Of a DNA stretch of 60,726 bases, positions 29,130 to 38,604 are shown piece by piece. The notes below the pieces were generated by a model. It made no database searches. It had not been told where the DNA came from and saw only the letters and a list, made by a program, of their open reading frames with translations. The translations under genes and the position numbers were made by a program. The stretch comes from Bacteroidales bacterium (GTDB lineage: Bacteria; Bacteroidota; Bacteroidia; Bacteroidales; UBA3663). How positions within the stretch are numbered: the first letter of the stretch is position 1; each line of letters starts with the position of its first letter. The stretch spans positions 1-60,726 of the forward strand of contig JAFYZW010000023.1 in assembly GCA_017548545.1 (NCBI GenBank). Direction: 5' to 3'.

Positions 29130-29317
29130 GTAATCAAAGGCATTATTAATGTCTTGATTAACTTGAGGGGGTATATACTCATATCGGCGTGGATTCTGAC
29201 GTTGTCTTTTCATTTCAATGGGCATGCAAGAGCCTAGATAGGTGAAATTGGCAAACGAACGATTTCACGCCTTTTGTATGAAGCATCGAACCGATGTTGC
29301 AGGGCAAAAGGTCCGAT

Positions 29318-29992
29318 ATGAGTACATTGTCTAATGTTGAGACTCGACGAGGCGAGGCAAAACCTCCTTGTGTCAGACTAACCACTGATACCATCCCCGA
29401 AGCACATAATACTACAACAGGGGTGTCGGTAAGATATGCGCCTGACCCAAACAAGAACTAGTTTGTTTTCCGTGCTTCCTATGGGCGCGAAGACAAAGCG
29501 GCCGATTACATTATCAATGATGGCACTTACGCATACATCGCTAAGCGTATGGTTCGCAAGTCGGTAAAAGACGAGGAAAAGAAGGTTCGGGAGAGTCTTA
29601 TCCCGAACCTTCTTTTCGTATATACCACCAAAGACAAAGCCGAGGAATACATCAAGCATACGCCAACCCTTTCATACCTCTCCTACTACTACAATCACCT
29701 TGAACGCAACGACCAACAGAAAAATCCTCCTCTAACCGTTTCTAATAAAGAAATGGAAAACTTCATCCTTGCTACACAAAGCATGAACGAACATTTGATG
29801 TACGTCACCGAGGCTCAATGTCACTTCAAGAGCGGTGACCCCGTCAAGGTTACTGATGGTCCATTTATAGGTGTGGAAGGTCGAGTAGCTCGCGTCTCAG
29901 GACAACAACGAGTGGTCATCGCTATATCAAATATTGGACTTGTTTCTACAGCCTATGTTCCTTCTGCCTTTATACAAATAATAAGTAAGTAG
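29318..29992 (+). pseudogene. UpxY-type NusG-paralogue antiterminator, interrupted by in-frame TAG
   Basis: Specialised NusG paralogue of the UpxY type, which recruits RNA polymerase to read through long operons. ATG 29318 opens a frame that runs to 29992 with a single amber codon at 29459-29461. Directly after it comes FVFRASYGREDKAADYI, the N-terminal NGN core, where the family normally has a Trp (WFVLRATYGRE). This suggests TGG changed to TAG. The rest is intact: RESLIPNLLFVY, then the KOW region FKSGDPVKVTDGPFIGVEGR and GQQRVVIAI, ending TAYVPSAF. A start at 29549 would give 147 aa lacking the NGN beta-strand. It is the first gene of the AT-rich plus-strand island and is preceded by a long leader. 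Confidence 0.88.
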
Positions 29993-30108
29993 CGTATTCA
30001 TGTCTTATTTTTGTTCAATTGGTGATTATAAAAAATGTCAAAGTTAATTAACTCAGTATTAAATCATAACACCCATTTTTAGTATTAACCCATTAATTTT
30101 TTAAGCAA

Positions 30109-30774
30109 ATGAAAAAGTATTTTGCAATGATTGCCTTGATGCTGCCAATGGCAGTGATGGCACAGGAGGAAAAGGACAACACTCTACCTATTCCTCAAGA
30201 AGAAAAAGCACTAAGCATGGCTGCTGAGCTTTCAAAGTATGGTTATGCCAACAAGGATGCTTTGTCCTTGATTCAAGCTGCTCGCCTTTCCAAGCAGTAT
30301 GGATTTGTCGTTGAGGCAAAGGAAAAGACCACAACAGGAGAGGGACAGACTGAGTCTGCAGGAGAGAAGAAAAGTGGCCAGGTTTCTATTAATCCAAGTA
30401 AACTACTTGCAGATGCCACCGAGATGGCAGGCGATGATGGAGTTCTGCTTGCCCTGATCGATGATGTGAATAGCAATGTTCGTGGAGCTTCTTACGGTGC
30501 AAAATATAGTAATGATTGTGTGAGAGCTCATGATACAGATGTATATACTGTTACTTTCCGTGGAGGAGAACTTGCCATTGTCGCTGTCATTGGAGATGGA
30601 GATACCGACCTTGATCTATACATTTACGACAGCAATGGCAACCTTGTCGCAAGCGATTCAGACTATACAGATGACTGCGTATGCACATGGACTCCTCGAT
30701 GGACTGGTAGTTTTAAGATCAAAATTAGAAATCGCGGATCTATCTCTAACTGCTATCTGTTACGCACCAATTAA
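30109..30774 (+). CDS. Secreted protein with PPC-like beta domain
   Basis: A 221-aa secreted protein with signal peptide MKKYFAMIALMLPMAVMAQ. A helical, Lys/Glu-rich region follows (SMAAELSKYGYANKDALSLI). The C-terminal beta-domain has the pre-peptidase C-terminal (PPC) pattern: YTVTFRGGELAIVAVIGDGD, DLDLYIYDSNGNLVASDSDY and CTWTPRWTGSFKIKIRNRG. Such domains are usually calcium- or ligand-binding modules of exported proteins. It is the first intact gene after the interrupted antiterminator and lies 17 bases before the RyR/RCK gene. This suggests an extracytoplasmic component of the system. Its role is unknown. Confidence 0.75.
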   Translation: MKKYFAMIALMLPMAVMAQEEKDNTLPIPQEEKALSMAAELSKYGYANKDALSLIQAARLSKQYGFVVEAKEKTTTGEGQTESAGEKKSGQVSINPSKLLADATEMAGDDGVLLALIDDVNSNVRGASYGAKYSNDCVRAHDTDVYTVTFRGGELAIVAVIGDGDTDLDLYIYDSNGNLVASDSDYTDDCVCTWTPRWTGSFKIKIRNRGSISNCYLLRTN

Positions 30775-30791
30775 TATATTGTGAAACAGAA

Positions 30792-32237
30792 ATGCTTATA
30801 ATAAGCACAATTAATAAAGACGAGTCACTGGCAGCCCGTGAAGGAGCTGCTGGTGAACTCGTTTTTATAGAAATCGATGACAATACTGCCGTTCGACGGC
30901 TGAAGGAAGTAGCTGACAGGTATGATGACAGTAATGGGAAACGATTGGAGTGTTACTTATTACTGAAAAATCAGACTTCATTGTGGTTATTGCAATCAGT
31001 AGGACTCCCGAAGGAAATAGAAAATAAAGTTGATGTCTTTGCTACTACTATAGAAGATTTATTGGCGAAGACCGTTTTTATAAAATTGCCAAACATCCAA
31101 ACACCCTTCCCTTCCTTGGATAGAACTGCCATTTCTCGTGACAGCGATTCCACGGTTCACCTTGTTATCGTTGGTTTCTCCTCCCAAACAGAGGCTCTAG
31201 CCATCAATGCTGCCCTCGTAGCCCATTACCCCAACTATTGCCGAGATACACGATTAAGAACACGTATCACCCTTATCGATGATAATGTATTTGAAGGAAG
31301 AGACCATCTAATTCAGCGCTATGTTCATCTGTTTGAAAACTCCTATTATCGTACCATCAATCTGCATGAAGACAATCCACATTGTATATTACATCGTCCG
31401 ATGTACGAGAATTTTCGCAAGGACTTTGTAGATGTGGAATGGGAGTTTGTCAATGGAAATATAAGGAATGAGGCCATCCGTCAGAAACTGAAGGAATGGA
31501 GCACTGATAGTCGTCAACAACTCACGATTGCTATTTGTCATTCCGACTACAACCGAAACTTTAACGAAGCATTTGGTCTTCCTGAAACTATTTATAAGAA
31601 CGAAATACCTGTTCTATGCTGTACGGAAGACAGCGATATTCTTCATGTCGCAACAAATGGGGGAGCCTATTCATCTATCTATCCTTTTGGCAAAGATCAT
31701 TGTGACGTAAACACCCTCCGAATGCTGAAAAAGTTGGCACAGAGAGTGAATTATGTTTATAACCATTGTTTCTCATTAAGTCCAGACGACCCTATTACTG
31801 CACCCTCCTCCATCGATGTAGATCTTCTAGAGTCACAATGGAAATCTGTCGGATCATTAACCAAGCAATACTCCAACATCTTCAATGCAATGACATTGGG
31901 AACCAAGCTACACTCTCTTGGCCATACATCTGATGATTGGAAAGAGTATTATGCATTGACGATGGAAGAAATCAACATTCTTTCTGAGGTCGAACACAAC
32001 AGATGGAGTGTGGAGGAACTTATCCTTGGTTACCGCCCCGTCACCGCAGAAGAACAAGACATTGTGGATAAAGACATCTCTCAAAAAAAGATACTCCGTA
32101 ATACCAAGAAAGCACATTATGACCTTCGTGCGTATGACGATCTCCGGGCTGACAGTACGGGAAAGAATGTCAACGTTTATGACATGGCTCTTACACAAGG
32201 AATACCGCTAATTATCAAGACATGTATTACCGACTGA
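30792..32237 (+). CDS. Soluble RCK/TrkA-N-like plus RyR-domain protein
   Basis: A 481-aa cytoplasmic protein related to the C-terminal two thirds of the channel encoded at 57901. The Rossmann-type core (VHLVIVGFSSQTEALAIN ... RTRITLIDD) aligns with YVHLVFVGATNFAVAFAM ... KTRITFIDL in the channel. Blocks such as DVEWEFVNGNIRNEAIRQKL and SSIYPFGKDHCD also correspond. Near residue 400, EVEHNRWSVEELILGYR is a ryanodine-receptor (RyR) domain signature. It lacks the two N-terminal TM helices and the first RCK domain. It is thus a soluble paralogue, possibly a regulatory subunit or decoy. It overlaps the next gene by 16 bases. Confidence 0.8.
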   Translation: MLIISTINKDESLAAREGAAGELVFIEIDDNTAVRRLKEVADRYDDSNGKRLECYLLLKNQTSLWLLQSVGLPKEIENKVDVFATTIEDLLAKTVFIKLPNIQTPFPSLDRTAISRDSDSTVHLVIVGFSSQTEALAINAALVAHYPNYCRDTRLRTRITLIDDNVFEGRDHLIQRYVHLFENSYYRTINLHEDNPHCILHRPMYENFRKDFVDVEWEFVNGNIRNEAIRQKLKEWSTDSRQQLTIAICHSDYNRNFNEAFGLPETIYKNEIPVLCCTEDSDILHVATNGGAYSSIYPFGKDHCDVNTLRMLKKLAQRVNYVYNHCFSLSPDDPITAPSSIDVDLLESQWKSVGSLTKQYSNIFNAMTLGTKLHSLGHTSDDWKEYYALTMEEINILSEVEHNRWSVEELILGYRPVTAEEQDIVDKDISQKKILRNTKKAHYDLRAYDDLRADSTGKNVNVYDMALTQGIPLIIKTCITD

Positions 32238-33658
32238 CATACATATCATCGTCCGATAAAAAAATGGTCGGCGATTCAGTGCTCAACGGAAATAAGCCAT
32301 TGGATATCGGGCAAGGGGTTTTCTGTGATGTACAAATTCCTGAGTCGGATTTGTACGAACCTCATCTATTTGCCACAATTGTCCCGATAAAGAATGATAG
32401 TGATAATAAAACTAAATCTAGTGAAGGATGGTATGTCGTCAAGAGGACAGATTGCCATCGTTTGTCTGTCAATGGCATAGATATAGACATTGCCCAGGTA
32501 CTAAAAAATGGCGATGTCATCTCTTTTTTCGATACTGGAATTAATAATATATCATCATTGGCAGAGTTAAAGTTTGAAGTATTTGATGACGGCGAATTTG
32601 AAGCGAAACGAGGAATCGTTTTCAAGAAACATAACGACCAAAGAACCTATTACTTAACCACAGCGGTCATGGCTTTATTGGCTATTGGCATAGCGGCTTA
32701 CGCACTTCTTGTCCTTCAGCGCAAAGATCTGCATCATGAGGATTTAAGTAAAGTCAACTCCGCCATTTACCATATAACTACCGACTCTGTCTATTTGATT
32801 CAAAACATCTTTGAAGATGGCTTATACAAACAGATCGTTACCGATTCCATAGAATTAGGAATGGCTGCCGAAGGAACAGCCTTCCTCACAAGCGACAGCC
32901 TGTTTGTCACGGCGAGACATTGCATCGAACCCTGGATTGCCGACGAGGAGTGGGATGGCGTTTCCACGGGAGCAAAAATGTTGCCTGAAGTCAGGCTTGC
33001 AACAATAGCGGAAACCGGGAACAGGATGGCAGGATACGAGAAATACACTCTTCGCTCTCACTGCATTATAAGCAAAGGATTTGAAAGATACAGTTACTAC
33101 TCGACCGATTTCTGCATGAACAAAAGCCGCGATATGGTGATAAGACTGGTATCGGCCAAGGAGATTCTCTACTGGCGAAGCATCATCCCGATTGCCACCC
33201 GACGGGACATGGAGTTGGGTGATTTTGCATACCTGAAGGCACAGAATCTGGACAATGATCCTGATGAGTCGTACAAGATCCCAATGGCCAAATGGGAAGA
33301 AATCGTCGCCTTTTCCAAATCCTACAATCATGACATTGCAGTTATCGGTTATCCGCTTAATGACAATAATTCCAATGTAGCAACGGCAGTGTACGGCAAC
33401 CTGATGGAACTGGAATACAACGAAACCACAACGAAAGCCTTAGGATGTCTGCAACTCTCGGCCCCCATCAATCCAGGCAACTCAGGAGGACCCGTTATTG
33501 CCAAAATAAACGATGACATCAAGGTAATAGGCATCGTTTCAAAAGCTGACACCCGTGCCCAACAGGGGATGTTCTGGGCAGTGCCAATAACTGAGGTAGG
33601 CGATATGCACTTGAATGGCGACAGCATTGCAAAGGATACCTTAACATTTAGAAGATGA
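32222..33658 (+). CDS. FHA-like domain, TM helix and periplasmic trypsin-like protease
   Basis: A 478-aa predicted inner-membrane protein with three parts. Residues 25-125 form an FHA-like beta-sandwich (LDIGQGVFCDVQIPESDLYE, then LSVNGIDIDIAQVLKNGDVI), a phosphothreonine reader. A TM helix lies at 142-166, with positive charges on its N-side that predict N-in, C-out. A trypsin-like protease follows with catalytic His233 (VTARHCI), Asp304 (SRDMVIRL) and Ser421 (NPGNSGGPV). A phosphorylation signal in the cytoplasm could therefore control a periplasmic protease. It is cotranslated with the RyR/RCK gene (overlap) and with the pseudokinase gene (ATGA overlap). The substrate is unknown. Confidence 0.85.
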   Translation: MYYRLTYISSSDKKMVGDSVLNGNKPLDIGQGVFCDVQIPESDLYEPHLFATIVPIKNDSDNKTKSSEGWYVVKRTDCHRLSVNGIDIDIAQVLKNGDVISFFDTGINNISSLAELKFEVFDDGEFEAKRGIVFKKHNDQRTYYLTTAVMALLAIGIAAYALLVLQRKDLHHEDLSKVNSAIYHITTDSVYLIQNIFEDGLYKQIVTDSIELGMAAEGTAFLTSDSLFVTARHCIEPWIADEEWDGVSTGAKMLPEVRLATIAETGNRMAGYEKYTLRSHCIISKGFERYSYYSTDFCMNKSRDMVIRLVSAKEILYWRSIIPIATRRDMELGDFAYLKAQNLDNDPDESYKIPMAKWEEIVAFSKSYNHDIAVIGYPLNDNNSNVATAVYGNLMELEYNETTTKALGCLQLSAPINPGNSGGPVIAKINDDIKVIGIVSKADTRAQQGMFWAVPITEVGDMHLNGDSIAKDTLTFRR

Positions 33659-34836
33659 AAAATGACGTACTGACATTGAAAGACATTGCAGGGTTTGCCA
33701 CCGAAAAAAACATTTGGCAACTGTTGCTCAACCTTTCAGCAGATTACAATAAATGTGTGCCTAATGGCATTGATCCCAATTGTATCGCGATTGCTGGAAA
33801 AGAATTCCTGTTGAAAGATAATTGTTCTGGAAAAGATATCATGGCTTTTGCCGCCCCCGAGACATTGGGCAACCAGTCGGAAGCCGTTTCTGAGGCATCT
33901 TACATCTGGACAATTGGCGCCTTGACATTTTATACTATCACTGGAACTTTTATTTTTGAAGGGAAGGGCGGAGAGACGCAGACCAAAGACACCGAAGTGC
34001 CTCGTCTTAGTTCTGCTCATGCAAGTTTTGAACTGAGCGAGTTGATTCGTCGATGCCTAAACTATTCTCCAACGGATAGACCGAAAATGAACGAAATACA
34101 CCGACTCGCCACAAAAGCCCTTGCGTCACCTTCTGACCCTCAAAAGAGACTAACCAACCAAACAGGTAAAAGCTATGCCAAATCACTGATCAAATTTTGG
34201 CCGGAGGAAATGGTCCCAATCATCTTTGTGTGCATGATGCTACTTATCCCATCGAGTCTCTTCTCTCAACAAAGGCCCGACTTCGACAAATCAGCAATCC
34301 CTGAAGAAATGGCATCGTTGGTGCTGAATTGCATCGACCTTCGTTCGCCTCAAAATCAAGTGAAAGTGAATAAAGCCTTGACACGTGACATGAGTTGGAC
34401 GATGATGGACGAGTTGCCAGTCGACAAAAATGGAGAGTGCAGCACTTCGGTTGCCGTGAATATGTTTGGATTGAATGATGTCGGGTTCAGCATACTCAAA
34501 AGTCACAAAGGCGCCACCAATGCTGGTGGAAGATACCGCGATGGACGCGACCCTCGTTATAAATACTCCTTCATTGAAATCACGGTAAAAAAAAATTCAA
34601 GAGTAAGATATCAAATCAATGGCCGAGAAGGCAAACAGTTGTTTGCCATCATCCCTTTTGAGAAGGACGCTCAATTTACAGCCACTATCGACAATGGCGA
34701 ATCCTTCAAAGATGAAGGTGTATGTTATATATGGTTGAAGAAAGGAGATGATCCCTTTACGTTGACCATTGAGAACAAGTCAGGAAAGAACATGGCTTTT
34801 GCCCTCATCAATTATAATTCCCGCAAACATGAATAG
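33655..34836 (+). CDS. Membrane-anchored pseudokinase (kinase C-lobe remnant, TM, periplasmic domain)
   Basis: A 393-aa protein whose first ~165 residues resemble a protein-kinase C-lobe. They include the APE-like segment AFAAPETLG, a helix-F-like region SEASYIWTIGALTFYTITG and the C-lobe ending LIRRCLNYSPTDRPKMNEI. No VAIK Lys, HRD or DFG motif is present, so it cannot be an active kinase by known mechanisms. A TM helix (VPIIFVCMMLLIPSSLF, about 185-202) leads to a predicted periplasmic beta-rich domain (SFIEITVKKNSRVRYQI ... GVCYIWLKKGDDPFTLTIE). It overlaps the FHA-protease gene by four bases and the CHAT gene by eight. It may be a scaffold that couples cytoplasmic kinase signals to the periplasm. 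Confidence 0.75.
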   Translation: MKNDVLTLKDIAGFATEKNIWQLLLNLSADYNKCVPNGIDPNCIAIAGKEFLLKDNCSGKDIMAFAAPETLGNQSEAVSEASYIWTIGALTFYTITGTFIFEGKGGETQTKDTEVPRLSSAHASFELSELIRRCLNYSPTDRPKMNEIHRLATKALASPSDPQKRLTNQTGKSYAKSLIKFWPEEMVPIIFVCMMLLIPSSLFSQQRPDFDKSAIPEEMASLVLNCIDLRSPQNQVKVNKALTRDMSWTMMDELPVDKNGECSTSVAVNMFGLNDVGFSILKSHKGATNAGGRYRDGRDPRYKYSFIEITVKKNSRVRYQINGREGKQLFAIIPFEKDAQFTATIDNGESFKDEGVCYIWLKKGDDPFTLTIENKSGKNMAFALINYNSRKHE

Positions 34837-37210
34837 AAAAGCCCTTCTCACCTTGTTTTGTTTTTGTTTGTCTGCCATTTTAACCTTTGGCCAGCAAGAG
34901 AATTATGTATTTGATGAAGGGACTTTATCTGTTTAAAATGATGCCATCAGGTTGAATGAAGCGAAGGACTACTTAAAGGCTTATCGCCAAATTCTGCTGG
35001 CAGAACAAGGGGCAGACTCGGCGCTATCCTCTCGACACATCCAAGCCAGTTTATTAAGTGACAACGAATTTCAGTTTCCCTATTGGCCCCTCTTGAAGAC
35101 CAAAGCAGAGATTTCCTATATGCTGGGAATACACAGTGTCATGGAAGAGGTGTCGGATAAACTGAAGCTTTCCCTCGAGCATAAACATTGGGCCAACGAG
35201 GACAGCGCTACAATAAGACGGGGAATGGCATCAGACCTTGCGAAAATCGACGGCAGCAGGTTCTTTCTGACCGAACGATACGACTCGTCGGAGGTCGCTC
35301 TTGAAAGAGCATTGCATCTCGCTTTACCATTTGACCATGGATTCATCAATGCCGTCCACGACGACTTGGCACAATTATATTATAAACAGAAGCATTATGA
35401 AGAGGCCTTGTCCCATCTGGATACCATCTTGATGAGCCTTCCATATCAAAATGATGTTCGCAACCCCGAAACACGTCACAACATAAATATTGTCCAGTCG
35501 CAGCGAGCACTTTGCCTAGCTAGACTGGGGCGATATGATGAGGCGCTGAAAGAGATAGAACCTATTTGCACCTATTTCAAAAAGATAAACGCCCCTCGTT
35601 CTTATTCGGAAGCCCTAAGAAAAAAAGCAAAAATAATGATGCTGCAATATGATGCAACAGGGCAGTACAATCCCCAAGCCGTGAAATGCTACCAGGATTA
35701 CCTATCTTTCTCACGAGGCTATATTGATGGTAATTTCGTAAAGATGAGTGAATCAGAAAGAGAGCAGTACTGGATGGCCGAACAACCTTTTGTCACTGAT
35801 TGCTTCCGATTGGAGGACAAAGCACCAGAACTACTTTATGATGTTGCCCTCTATAGCAAAGCAGTACTCCTACAGATGGGACGCGATTTTAAGGCGAACA
35901 TGTCCGAATCAGAGCGAAAGAACGCATTATCCTCAATCCGTGTCACGTGGAAACAGGTGAGGAATAAACTGTCCGCATCGAGCTGTGCCATTGAATATAT
36001 AGTTTATGAAAAGAAAGACGAAACTCATATCGGTGCATTAATTATAAATAGGAAATCTACCCAACCCAAGTTTATTGATATCGGGAATGTCAATATGTTT
36101 AGCGATTATTCGCTGGGCAATGGATTGAAGGTGAAGGATGTTCTTGCGGACACACAAAATCGGGACAAAATTAATAGATTATATACAGACAGCACGCTCT
36201 TTGGCATCATTTGGAATGAAGAGATGTTAAATGCCATCGGTGACAAAAATGAAGTATATTTCTGTCCCGATGGTCTATTCCATCAATTAGGAATTGAATA
36301 CATGACACCACGAACCATGGAAGGCAAGAATCTGTATAGACTTACTACAACAAGGTTGCTAATGCCACCAAAACCAACCATCCGTAATAACAAAATGCTC
36401 ATCTGCGGTGGGGTGGAATACGACATAAATGGAGATGATCAAGAAAAAGGCAACGACGAACTAGCCTATTCTCTATTGGCGTCAATGAATTTCGGAATTG
36501 ATCCTCTTCCATATTCATCGGTCGAAATCGACTCTATCCGAACAGTTAGGGAAAAATACACCGAGGACAAGGTGCTTCGAGCAGACTCTGTCACCGAATC
36601 GGCCTTAACTCAACTGATTAGCAAATATCACATATTACATATTTCGACACATGGATTGTTTTCCGAAGCTACGAAGATTGGAACCGACATTCATCCTGCA
36701 GCTTCAGATATGCAGTTATCAAAGAGTTGTCTTTTTCTTACAGGTTCGGGGAAAAACCTAAAGCAGAAAGAGTTCGATGCATCACAGCACGATGGTATTT
36801 TATCAGCGCGAGAATTAGCAAAAATGGACATGTGCGACATCGACTTGACTGTGATGTCAGCCTGTATGTCCGGGTTAGGCTATATCACACCCGATGGTGT
36901 TTATGGGCTTCAACGCGGGCTGAAAACCGCTGGCGTAAAAACGATCATATCGACCTTATGGAACATCCACGACGAGGCGTCATGCTTTTTTATCCTTCAG
37001 CTCTATAAGCATCTGGAAGAAGGCCAAACTATTTTTAAAGCTTTTTGGTTGGCGAGAAATGATGTGAGAAATTACGAAAAGACATACGGAAAAGAGGCCT
37101 TGACGACTAACGCAACAACTCAATCCTATACACAACGTCGTCGTAGAACCTTTCGCATATATGATAAGCCGTATTTTTACAATTCGTTTATCCTTATCGA
37201 TGGACTATAA
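34829..37210 (+). pseudogene. Secreted TPR-CHAT protease, interrupted by in-frame TAA
   Basis: A caspase-like CHAT protease with N-terminal TPR repeats. ATG 34829 opens a signal peptide (RKALLTLFCFCLSAILTFG) and the frame continues to 37210, except for one TAA at 34934-34936 (codon 36). TPR-like helices follow (LNEAKDYLKAYRQILLAEQG, LYYKQKHYEEALSHLDTI). The C-terminal CHAT domain keeps its catalytic dyad: His608 in HISTHG and Cys679 in VMSACMSG. The next start after the stop is TTG 34952, which would give a cytoplasmic 752-aa protein without the signal. The overlap of its ATG with the pseudokinase gene supports the longer reading. In an intact gene the protease would act in the periplasm, next to the trypsin-like protease. 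Confidence 0.82.
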
Positions 37211-37222
37211 TAATCAAAAAGT

Positions 37223-38587
37223 ATGACAATGATAACAAGAGTTCTTTTTTTGACAAGTCTTTGGATAATTGGCTTCCAGTTTTCCTTTGCACAACCTTCC
37301 CTGCAAAAACCAGGAACGACAAAGAATGACAAAGGCATTATGGCTGGGCTTGACATGAACAACGTGGAAACATCATTCATCCTAAATGTGAATTCCATGA
37401 ATGAAGAAAAGAAGGAAAAGCTCAACAAAGTGGCTTCCTACTATCGTTTACATAGCCGCAGCATTCTGACAGACTTGGGGACTTCGATGCTTTCAGGAGG
37501 TGTAACTGCTATTGTAAACGTAATTGGAACAGAGATTATCAACCTTACTAAAATACGCTCCAAACAGAAAAGGACATGGGAGGAAATGAGATTAATGGAG
37601 TGTACTTTCGTGGACAGTCTCCAATCAGTTAGTGGACAAAGCGACTTTTATAGCCGGCAATCCAACTATGGCCCATTGGACCCAACAGACATGAATTTTG
37701 ACGGAATAACCTTGCGAGCACACAAAAACGGACAAGAAATATTACGAATAGTATGCCACATCGATACCACCAGGTTTTACCACCTGTTTCTTCACAGCAA
37801 ATTTCATCTTATCACCGACACCATTGTGTTCAATCCCTACAACTCTTTCTTGCCCAACCTCAAAGCGAACCGCGTTCAGCAGCCAAGGAGAAATAATGCC
37901 TCACAGAACGAAATTGATTATTGGGAAACCATTAGTCATTTCAGTTTTGAGGAACACCAGTATCCCTCAATCAATATAAAACTTGATATTTATTCTTCTT
38001 GGATCAACGAATTAGTTCAAGTTTACCAGGACGTGAAACTCGGCACATTCTCGATCAATATCCCTATCAATGAACAAGAACTGAATGATTCAATCTATGT
38101 TTATTATCGAGAAAGGGCAATAGCAGAAGGTAAACCGACAATCGAAGTAGCAGGAGACTGCTTTGTCGTGCCTCGCTCCTACATGCCTGTTTCTGCAAAC
38201 AATCCTTCGTGGGGAACTGGTGAGTACAAAATGAAGGTCGTCCTCACAGAGAATTGTAGATACAATCCACAGTCTGATCGTTCAAAGAATTGGCATCGTG
38301 ACTACAAACAGCTTGTCAAAATGCAAAACAACGGGAAAGCGAAGAATGACTATTTGGGAGATGTTGTAACTACCTTCCGCGATAATGGGAACACTATTTT
38401 GAAGGCCACTTATAGCCCAGCACTATATAGTATACCTCCAATGATAGGCATCAAAACAACTGGCAACACCGCTGCAGGCATGGTAGGTACCATGTCGGGA
38501 GGCGGTACTGGGAATAAGGCCACAAATGGAACAGGTGGTTTTGGCTACCAAAACAATCCAACTGGTGAAAAGCAACAAGGCAAATAA
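37223..38587 (+). CDS. Secreted protein of unknown function in the island
   Basis: A 454-aa exported protein, starting 12 bases after the CHAT gene. A signal peptide (RVLFLTSLWIIGFQFSFAQ) is followed by a mostly beta region with helices near 65-110. A central domain with HIDTTRFYHLFLHSKFHLIT and a Gly/Asn/Thr-rich C-terminus (GTMSGGGTGNKATNGTGGFG) follow. I recognise no family and see no catalytic motif. Together with the PPC-like protein, the periplasmic trypsin domain and the secreted CHAT protease, it belongs to the extracytoplasmic half of the system. It could be a substrate or scaffold for the proteases; that is inference. Confidence 0.7.
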   Translation: MTMITRVLFLTSLWIIGFQFSFAQPSLQKPGTTKNDKGIMAGLDMNNVETSFILNVNSMNEEKKEKLNKVASYYRLHSRSILTDLGTSMLSGGVTAIVNVIGTEIINLTKIRSKQKRTWEEMRLMECTFVDSLQSVSGQSDFYSRQSNYGPLDPTDMNFDGITLRAHKNGQEILRIVCHIDTTRFYHLFLHSKFHLITDTIVFNPYNSFLPNLKANRVQQPRRNNASQNEIDYWETISHFSFEEHQYPSINIKLDIYSSWINELVQVYQDVKLGTFSINIPINEQELNDSIYVYYRERAIAEGKPTIEVAGDCFVVPRSYMPVSANNPSWGTGEYKMKVVLTENCRYNPQSDRSKNWHRDYKQLVKMQNNGKAKNDYLGDVVTTFRDNGNTILKATYSPALYSIPPMIGIKTTGNTAAGMVGTMSGGGTGNKATNGTGGFGYQNNPTGEKQQGK

Positions 38588-38604
38588 CAATAATCAGAAT
38601 AATT

